Source: Owenweeksia sp965229445
Lineage (GTDB): Bacteria; Bacteroidota; Bacteroidia; Flavobacteriales; Schleiferiaceae
Direction: 5' to 3'
Assembly (NCBI GenBank): GCA_965229445.1
Contig: OZ245876.1
Coordinates: forward strand, 682,001-746,000
DNA: 64,000 nt
Shown here: positions 58,664-64,000 of the stretch, in pieces
How positions within the stretch are numbered: position 1 is the first letter of the stretch
Layout of the letters: the number at the start of each line of letters is the position of its first letter
Position numbers and translations under genes: made by a program
The notes under the pieces: model-generated
Databases searched by the model: none
What the model was told of the DNA's origin: nothing
Seen by the model: the letters and a program-made list of their open reading frames with translations, nothing else

Positions 58664-60125
58664 TTAGAAAATCACCGGTATTCATACGTGATTCAAGAAC
58701 CAGTGGTTCATACCCGTCAGATTCTTCGAGGTCGGAAAACCGTGCCAGATTTGCCTGGAAGCGAAGTTTCACATTTTCTAGGCTACCATTTCTGTGTTTC
58801 GCGATAATAAACTCACCCTGCCCTTCACATGGAGAACCATCTTCCCATTCCGTAATATCGTAATATTCAGGGCGGTAGATGAATGACACGATGTCTGCAT
58901 CTTGTTCGATAGCACCAGATTCCCGAAGATCAGAAAGCAAAGGTCTTTTGTTACCTCCACGGGTTTCTACGGCTCTACTCAACTGTGAAAGTGCAATCAC
59001 GGGGACATTTAGTTCTTTAGCGATACTCTTAAGAGAACGTGAAATCGTGCTTATCTCTTGCTCGCGATTGCCGCTTTGTTTTCCCTGTCCACCTACGGTC
59101 ATAAGCTGGAGGTAATCAATAACGATCAGGCGGACATTGTTCTGCGCCACGAGGCGTCTACATTTTGCGCGCAGGTCAAATACGCTTAGCGCAGGAGTGT
59201 CATCTATGAATAGCGGTGCCTTTTCCAATCCCCGAACCTTGGTAGTGAGTTGTTGCCATTCGTGTTCGTCCAAATTGCCTTTTCTGAGTTTTTCAGAATT
59301 CAGGCCAGTTTCACTGGATATAAGACGGGTAATAAGTTGTACGGATGACATTTCCAGAGAGAATACGGCTACCGGCGCTTTGTGATCGATCGCCATATTT
59401 CGAGCCATGGAGAGCACAAATGCGGTTTTACCCATACCGGGCCGGGCTGCCAGAATCACAAGATCAGAAGGTTGCCAACCACTGGTAACCCGATCTACTT
59501 TAGTAAAACCCGATGGCACACCAGAAAGACCTTCTCTTTTAGAAATTTCCTCGATGCGGTGAATGGCCTGTTTGATCAAATCCTGGGCAGACTCGTAATT
59601 CTTTACAATATTGCCGTGGGCTACATCAAAAAGCTCCTGTTCTGCCTCATCCAGCAAATCAAACACATCCGTAGTTTCATCAAAGGCTTTGTTTATGATC
59701 CCACTAGCTACGCGGATCATTTCTCGTTGAATAAACTTTTGGACAATAATCCGGGCGTGAAACTCAGAATGTGCAGAAGATGATACTTTTTGACTAAGCT
59801 GTATGAGATAGTATTCCCCGCCAACGGCTTCCAGCGAAGCTTTGCTGCGAAGTTCATTGGCTACGGTAAGAATATCAACTGGCTGGCTGTTGCCAAACAG
59901 ATTCTTTATGGCTTCAAAGATTAGTTTATGCTCATCTCGGTAAAAGCTTTCCGGACTGAGAATATCAATGACCTGATTAATAGCTGAATTGTCAATCAGC
60001 ATCGCGCCTAGTACCGCCTCTTCAAGCTCAGTGGCTTGCGGGGGTATCTTACCTTTTTCCAACTCCACAACATTGCGGGTTGGTCTATTCTTATTTCTAC
60101 CTTGCTGATTATTAGCGCTTTCCAT
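58629..60125 (-). CDS. dnaB: Replicative DNA helicase DnaB
   Basis: A 498-aa hexameric helicase. The N-terminal domain PPQATELEEAVLGAMLIDNSAI is typical of DnaB; the RecA-like core has AARPGMGKTAFVLSMARN (Walker A) and RLIVIDYLQLM (Walker B), then LSQLSRAVE and RPLLSDLRESGAIEQDAD. It unwinds the chromosome fork and loads primase. The gene's 3' end overlaps the next gene by 35 bp. This is the housekeeping helicase and not part of the mobile element. Confidence 0.95.
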   Translation of the reverse strand: MESANNQQGRNKNRPTRNVVELEKGKIPPQATELEEAVLGAMLIDNSAINQVIDILSPESFYRDEHKLIFEAIKNLFGNSQPVDILTVANELRSKASLEAVGGEYYLIQLSQKVSSSAHSEFHARIIVQKFIQREMIRVASGIINKAFDETTDVFDLLDEAEQELFDVAHGNIVKNYESAQDLIKQAIHRIEEISKREGLSGVPSGFTKVDRVTSGWQPSDLVILAARPGMGKTAFVLSMARNMAIDHKAPVAVFSLEMSSVQLITRLISSETGLNSEKLRKGNLDEHEWQQLTTKVRGLEKAPLFIDDTPALSVFDLRAKCRRLVAQNNVRLIVIDYLQLMTVGGQGKQSGNREQEISTISRSLKSIAKELNVPVIALSQLSRAVETRGGNKRPLLSDLRESGAIEQDADIVSFIYRPEYYDITEWEDGSPCEGQGEFIIAKHRNGSLENVKLRFQANLARFSDLEESDGYEPLVLESRMNTGDFLNEDNNDGDQPF

Positions 60126-60162
60126 CCTGATCGTTCCCTAAATATTTCTGAGAAAAGGGTGT

Positions 60163-60170
60163 CAAATTTA
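60163..60170 (-). promoter_or_regulatory. -7 box for dnaB
   Basis: On the minus strand TAAATTTG fits TAnnTTTG, about 37 bp upstream of the dnaB start. Clear -33 not confirmed. Confidence 0.45.
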
Positions 60171-60189
60171 ATATCTTGACGCCCATATC

Positions 60190-61473
60190 ATGGTCTTAAA
60201 TCGAATAAGTTATCCACTATTTGGCCTATTCTTGATAATTGCAATTTCCTGTAAAAAAGAGAATAGTAACTACCCGAATATATCCATTCTGGAACCCGCT
60301 TCCCAAAGCAGTTACCAATACATGGATACGATTTTTCTAAAGATAGATATTTCAAATTTGGATGGTGCTGTGGTGGTTACTTTACTGAAGAACGGCCAAA
60401 CAACTAATTTTGGATTTACACAAAAAGACGTCACAGGAAATCTTCGAAATTTTATAGCAGTGTTCGATGATCCGCAAATGGCAGCAGGAAGCTATACCAT
60501 TAGAATTCAGGCCTATAACGGAGAGAATAGAAGTAGTGAGTTCTTACCAATAAATTATCAGGAGGCTGATTTGACCAGAACCGGCTTTGCTTGTATTTTA
60601 TTGGATGGTACCCAGAAGCAATTGGGATGGTTACCTGAAAATGGGAGCTTAAAGGCCATAAGCCTTACTGGTGATTTTCCTTATCTCACCGTGAATCCCT
60701 TTACCGGTGAGATTATAATAGCTCCCGCTTTCAGTGGTAAGTTATCCGCTTATGACAAGTTCTTAAATCTGCTGTATGAAGTGCCAAACCCTGTTCCATC
60801 GGGTTCGCTTCAATATCGTCAATTGATCAATGATAATCAGATGGCCTATGCTTTGGATAATGATGGCTATATAAAGGCCTATCAACAGGGGCAGACCCCC
60901 GCTCGAAATTATAGACTTTCTCAAGGTAAAATTCCCTTGCGCGCAGCCTTTAGTGCGACTGATGAATTTTTAGTAGCAGCTGCCGAGCCCGGATTCAATC
61001 AGTTTAAGCTTTTGTTGTTAAATCCAGTTAATGGGAACGAATTACAAACAAGCCACTTACCGGAATTTCCGATCGGAGTAGCTTATGCGGGCTCACATTT
61101 CTATATACTTTGTGCGAAATCAGATACCAGCATTATATATCAATACTCTACCCAATCCAGACAGCTAACAGAATTGCATAAAATATCTGGAGAAGTGCCA
61201 ACTGATATGGCAAGTGTGGGGGGAAATACCTGCTATATAGCTACTGATAAAGGACTATATGGAATATTCACAACCAACCCCAATCAACCAATTCCTATTA
61301 GCCAAAGATTATCTGGCCTGGCAATTAGCGATTTATCTGGGACTTTAAAAGACGACGAACTTTATTTTTCATCAGGAAATAGCATCTATGTTTGCAATGA
61401 AACTGTTATCAACCTGCTTTATACGATTAATGGAAAACAAATTTCAGCCCTTGAAGCACATTATAATAAATAG
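60190..61473 (+). CDS. Lipoprotein with beta-propeller-like repeats, function unknown
   Basis: A 427-aa protein. The N-terminus LFGLFLIIAISCKKENS-type segment ends in a lipoprotein-like cysteine. Residues about 30-120 look like an Ig/fibronectin-like domain (ILEPASQSS...DTIFLKIDI). The rest consists of repeated beta strands with 'LDGT', 'NPFTGEIIIAP' and 'DNDGYIKAYQQGQ' loops, suggesting a beta-propeller. No catalytic motif was recognised. Its last 44 bp overlap the start of the nuclease gene, so the two are probably one operon. Confidence 0.65.
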   Translation: MVLNRISYPLFGLFLIIAISCKKENSNYPNISILEPASQSSYQYMDTIFLKIDISNLDGAVVVTLLKNGQTTNFGFTQKDVTGNLRNFIAVFDDPQMAAGSYTIRIQAYNGENRSSEFLPINYQEADLTRTGFACILLDGTQKQLGWLPENGSLKAISLTGDFPYLTVNPFTGEIIIAPAFSGKLSAYDKFLNLLYEVPNPVPSGSLQYRQLINDNQMAYALDNDGYIKAYQQGQTPARNYRLSQGKIPLRAAFSATDEFLVAAAEPGFNQFKLLLLNPVNGNELQTSHLPEFPIGVAYAGSHFYILCAKSDTSIIYQYSTQSRQLTELHKISGEVPTDMASVGGNTCYIATDKGLYGIFTTNPNQPIPISQRLSGLAISDLSGTLKDDELYFSSGNSIYVCNETVINLLYTINGKQISALEAHYNK

Positions 61474-63046
61474 GCTTGGCCTATTGAGTCTAATTCTACT
61501 GGTGTGTGTCACCGGTATCGCTCAAAATATTGAGTTTGTAAACTCAATATATAATTTCGGAACGGCTGATGAGAATAACAGGGTCGATCAGACGGTTAAG
61601 GTTTATAATCCTACTTCACATGGTATTCAGGTGAGTGGGGTAGAATGTTTTTCTCTTTATGATACGGAGGCCTTTCTAGTGTTGGATACGAGTTTTTACC
61701 TATTTCCAGGAGACACTGCGGCTATTACCGTGGGTTTTCTTCCTGTTCACAATGTTGCGTACGATCTTCCCCTAATAGTAAGGACATCTACCGGATTTGG
61801 ACATATTTCGACCAGATTAAAAGGACAAGGCCAATATAGTAAGGCCTATTACCAGAATACTCAGGATAAATCAGGCACGGCTTTGCGTACAGCTCTAAAG
61901 GCTATCATATCAAGCGGTTATAACTCTCTTGGATACACATCAGCCAGAGATAATATGTATGCAACGATTGACAATGTAAATGGCAATGTGGAGTGTGTAT
62001 ACACAGGTAGAACAGCAAGCTTTAGTACCCGAGCCGGAGCCAATGCGAATAGCTTTAATTGCGAGCATACCTTTCCTCAAGGCTTCTTCAGTCAGAATGA
62101 GCCCATGCGTAGCGATATTCATCATTTGTTTCCCACTGATGTTTCAGCCAACAGTCAAAGAGGAAATGATCCTTTTGGTCCAGTCACGAACCCCTCATGG
62201 AGTCAGGGTGGATCCAAAAGTGGTGGGGGTAAGTTTGAACCGCGAGATGTTCAGAAGGGAGCCTCTGCCAGGGGCTTAATGTATTTTGTTGTACGGTATC
62301 AAGATTACACCAGTTTCTTCCAGGGTCATCAGAATCAGATGTATAACTGGCATATGACTTACCCTCCCTCCTCTGCTGAAATCAAGCGCAATAATGATAT
62401 TTTTAGCTTACAGAACAATCGAAATCCCTTTGTTGATTATCCCCAGTTCATGGATCGGATGAAAGCTTTGGTTGGATCGGCAGACTTGGATCCGGAATAT
62501 GATTTCTATTATTCTGATGATACCATTCAGTTAGCAAGAGCGAATACGGGTATAAGTACTTATAGTTTCCTGGTGTATAATCATGGTGATATTCCAATCA
62601 AGCTCTTTAATTGGAATTTATCTGATCCTACCATTAGTTTTTCACCCTTTCTGAATGACACCGTGTCCTTATCCTCAGGTGACTTGATGGAAATACAGTT
62701 AAACTTCGATGCAAGTATCAGCTATCAAAACGCATTACTGAGCTTCAGTAATAATTATCAAGGGGTAACAAATTTTCAAGTTCCTATAAATTCGGAGGCA
62801 GACTTTAACCAAAGTGAGATCCATGCATTGGATTTTGAGGTGTACCCAAATCCGGCAGACGAATATTTTATGGTTAAGAGTGGCGATTCGAATTTAGAAG
62901 GATTGATGTTAACTGATATTTTGGGGCGAAAATTTCCACTCAAAATTAGGGGAGGGGAGAAGATAAATATTAGTGATATCCCGGCGGGATTTTACTTCCT
63001 AATTAGCGAAGGAGGTCGTGCACCGGTGAAGATTAAAATTCTATGA
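61430..63046 (+). CDS. T9SS-secreted endonuclease I
   Basis: I set the start at ATG 61430 (MENKFQPLKHIIINRLGLLSL), which gives 538 aa with a clear signal peptide ending near VTGIAQ; an earlier frame start lies in the preceding gene. After an Ig-like domain comes the endonuclease I (PF04231-type) domain: FNCEHTFPQGFF and RSDIHHLFPTDVSANSQRGNDPFG, with the His residues and Asn expected of this ββα-metal nuclease. A second Ig-like segment follows. The last about 75 residues (LDFEVYPNPADEYFMVKSG ... FYFLISEGG) are a T9SS type A sorting domain, to be cleaved by PorU. It probably degrades extracellular DNA. Confidence 0.9.
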   Translation: MENKFQPLKHIIINRLGLLSLILLVCVTGIAQNIEFVNSIYNFGTADENNRVDQTVKVYNPTSHGIQVSGVECFSLYDTEAFLVLDTSFYLFPGDTAAITVGFLPVHNVAYDLPLIVRTSTGFGHISTRLKGQGQYSKAYYQNTQDKSGTALRTALKAIISSGYNSLGYTSARDNMYATIDNVNGNVECVYTGRTASFSTRAGANANSFNCEHTFPQGFFSQNEPMRSDIHHLFPTDVSANSQRGNDPFGPVTNPSWSQGGSKSGGGKFEPRDVQKGASARGLMYFVVRYQDYTSFFQGHQNQMYNWHMTYPPSSAEIKRNNDIFSLQNNRNPFVDYPQFMDRMKALVGSADLDPEYDFYYSDDTIQLARANTGISTYSFLVYNHGDIPIKLFNWNLSDPTISFSPFLNDTVSLSSGDLMEIQLNFDASISYQNALLSFSNNYQGVTNFQVPINSEADFNQSEIHALDFEVYPNPADEYFMVKSGDSNLEGLMLTDILGRKFPLKIRGGEKINISDIPAGFYFLISEGGRAPVKIKIL

Positions 63047-63089
63047 TCGCCGTCTTTAATAACGAACTCGTGCTAATTCCTGTGAGTTG

Positions 63090-64000
63090 TTAATCTTTGT
63101 AATAGCCCATTTTGCTAAACTTGGCTATCCTTTTCTGAATGAGTTTTTCGGAATCGATCTGGCTTAATTTGTCCACATTTTTGATGATTTCATCTTTCAC
63201 TATGGAGAACATTTCTTCGGGATTGCGATGAGCTCCACCCAGGGGTTCTTTGATGATTTCATCGATGAGTTTGTTCTTAAGCATGTCGTCTGCCGTTAGT
63301 TTTAGGGCTTCAGCTGCTTGCTCTTTATATTCCCAACTTCGCCAAAGTATAGACGAACAACTTTCTGGGGAAATCACTGAGTACCAGGTATTCTCTAACA
63401 TCATGACTTTATCACCAACACCTATTCCCAAGGCACCACCCGAGGCACCTTCACCAATGATTATGCAAATAACTGGAACCTTGAGCATGGCCATCTCATA
63501 GAGATTGCGAGCGATTGCTTCTCCTTGCCCTCGTTCCTCTGCTTCAAGTCCGGGAAATGCTCCCGGGGTGTCGATTAGCGTAACAATGGGTTTGTTAAAT
63601 TTTTCTGCCATCTTCATCAGACGCAGGGCCTTTCGATAACCTTCGGGGTTGGCCATGCCAAAATTGCGATATTGACGCATTTTGGTGTTAATGCCTTTTT
63701 GTTGTCCTACAAACATCACTGACCGGCCGTCCAGTTTTCCCCAACCGCCAACCATAGCTTTGTCATCCTTCACATTACGGTCGCCATGAAGCTCCAGGAA
63801 ATTTCCTTCGGTCATCGCTTCAATATAAGCGAGAGTATATGGTCTTTGGGGATGTCTGCTCAGCTGGACTCTCTGCCAAGGAGTAAGCTTTTTATAGATG
63901 TTCTTCTGAGTATTTATGAGCTTTTTCTCGATTTCTTTTATCGATTTACTCATGTTTACCTCGGTTTCATTCTCCAGCTCCTTGGTCTTCAACAGCTGTT
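63090..64000 (-). CDS. accA: Acetyl-CoA carboxylase carboxyltransferase alpha subunit, 5' end outside window
   Basis: The frame is open to the right edge, with text QLLKTKELENETEVNMSKSIKEIEKKL before NLTPW-type KKLTPWQRVQLSRHPQRPYTLAYI. In known Bacteroidota AccA the protein begins about 25-30 residues further upstream, so ATG 63953 is internal or secondary. The catalytic oxyanion-hole segment GEGASGGALGIGVGD and DTPGAFPGLEAEERGQGEAIARNL are present. With AccD it transfers CO2 from biotin to acetyl-CoA, the first step of fatty-acid synthesis. C-terminus complete. Confidence 0.93.
   Translation of the reverse strand, partial: QLLKTKELENETEVNMSKSIKEIEKKLINTQKNIYKKLTPWQRVQLSRHPQRPYTLAYIEAMTEGNFLELHGDRNVKDDKAMVGGWGKLDGRSVMFVGQQKGINTKMRQYRNFGMANPEGYRKALRLMKMAEKFNKPIVTLIDTPGAFPGLEAEERGQGEAIARNLYEMAMLKVPVICIIIGEGASGGALGIGVGDKVMMLENTWYSVISPESCSSILWRSWEYKEQAAEALKLTADDMLKNKLIDEIIKEPLGGAHRNPEEMFSIVKDEIIKNVDKLSQIDSEKLIQKRIAKFSKMGYYKD

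Overview
The window comes from a Bacteroidota chromosome, most likely order Flavobacteriales. It carries a type IX secretion (T9SS)/gliding block (porP/sprF-like, gldJ, porU, porV) with the flavobacterial neighbours murF, cdd, pdhA and pdhC. Promoters have the Bacteroidota form (TTG, about 19 nt, TAnnTTTG), the 16S 3' end reads GGAACACCTCC, and there is a T9SS-tailed secreted nuclease plus Bacteroidota porin and TonB-receptor families. The family or genus cannot be fixed by eye.

Layout. (1) 1-10.3 kb is a polymorphic-toxin locus: the C-terminal 2.7 kaa of a giant SpvB/RHS protein cut by the left window edge, a small exported protein behind it (candidate immunity), then an orphan RHS tip cassette with an M91-like zinc metallopeptidase toxin and a second small exported candidate immunity protein. 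(2) 10.3-21.6 kb is an accessory island: a doubly truncated hsdM remnant, about 2.2 kb of mostly non-coding DNA with ACGGCG dyads that resemble integron attC sites, a Fic gene behind a four-half-site operator-like array, an iteron-like repeat block, a phage-type primase-helicase, small genes, and an S24 (LexA/CI-like) repressor facing them across a palindrome. It looks like the replication and control module of a phage, satellite or plasmid-like element; no integrase or structural genes are in view. (3) 21.6-26.8 kb: a YceI protein, a LytTR regulator with a frame-broken LytS-type kinase, and an outer-membrane beta-barrel receptor. (4) 26.9-35.2 kb: folC-tonB-exbD-exbB, nhaD, a glutamate-type dehydrogenase, anmK, and an acyl-CoA dehydrogenase. 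(5) 35.5-48.5 kb: murF, gldJ and porP/sprF on the minus strand; porU, porV, cdd, pdhA, pdhC and an SDR on the plus strand. (6) 48.5-54.6 kb: a complete rRNA operon (16S, tRNA-Ile, tRNA-Ala, 23S, 5S) behind three tandem promoters, with a broken tRNA-Ile 5' copy in the spacer and two degenerate interrupted 5S copies after the operon. (7) 54.7-64 kb: a small conserved protein, a putative porin, the gene usually called 'asparagine synthetase B', dnaB, a lipoprotein, a T9SS-secreted endonuclease I, and accA running off the right edge.

The parts most worth follow-up are the replication/repressor module with its origin-like repeat block (15.2-20.2 kb), the Fic operator array (14.6 kb), the orphan M91 RHS tip with candidate immunity gene (8.8-10.3 kb), the attC-like dyads (11.0-11.8 kb), and the REP-like palindromes that have invaded tRNA and 5S copies around the rRNA operon. 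Everything is from reading the sequence; no database search was run.
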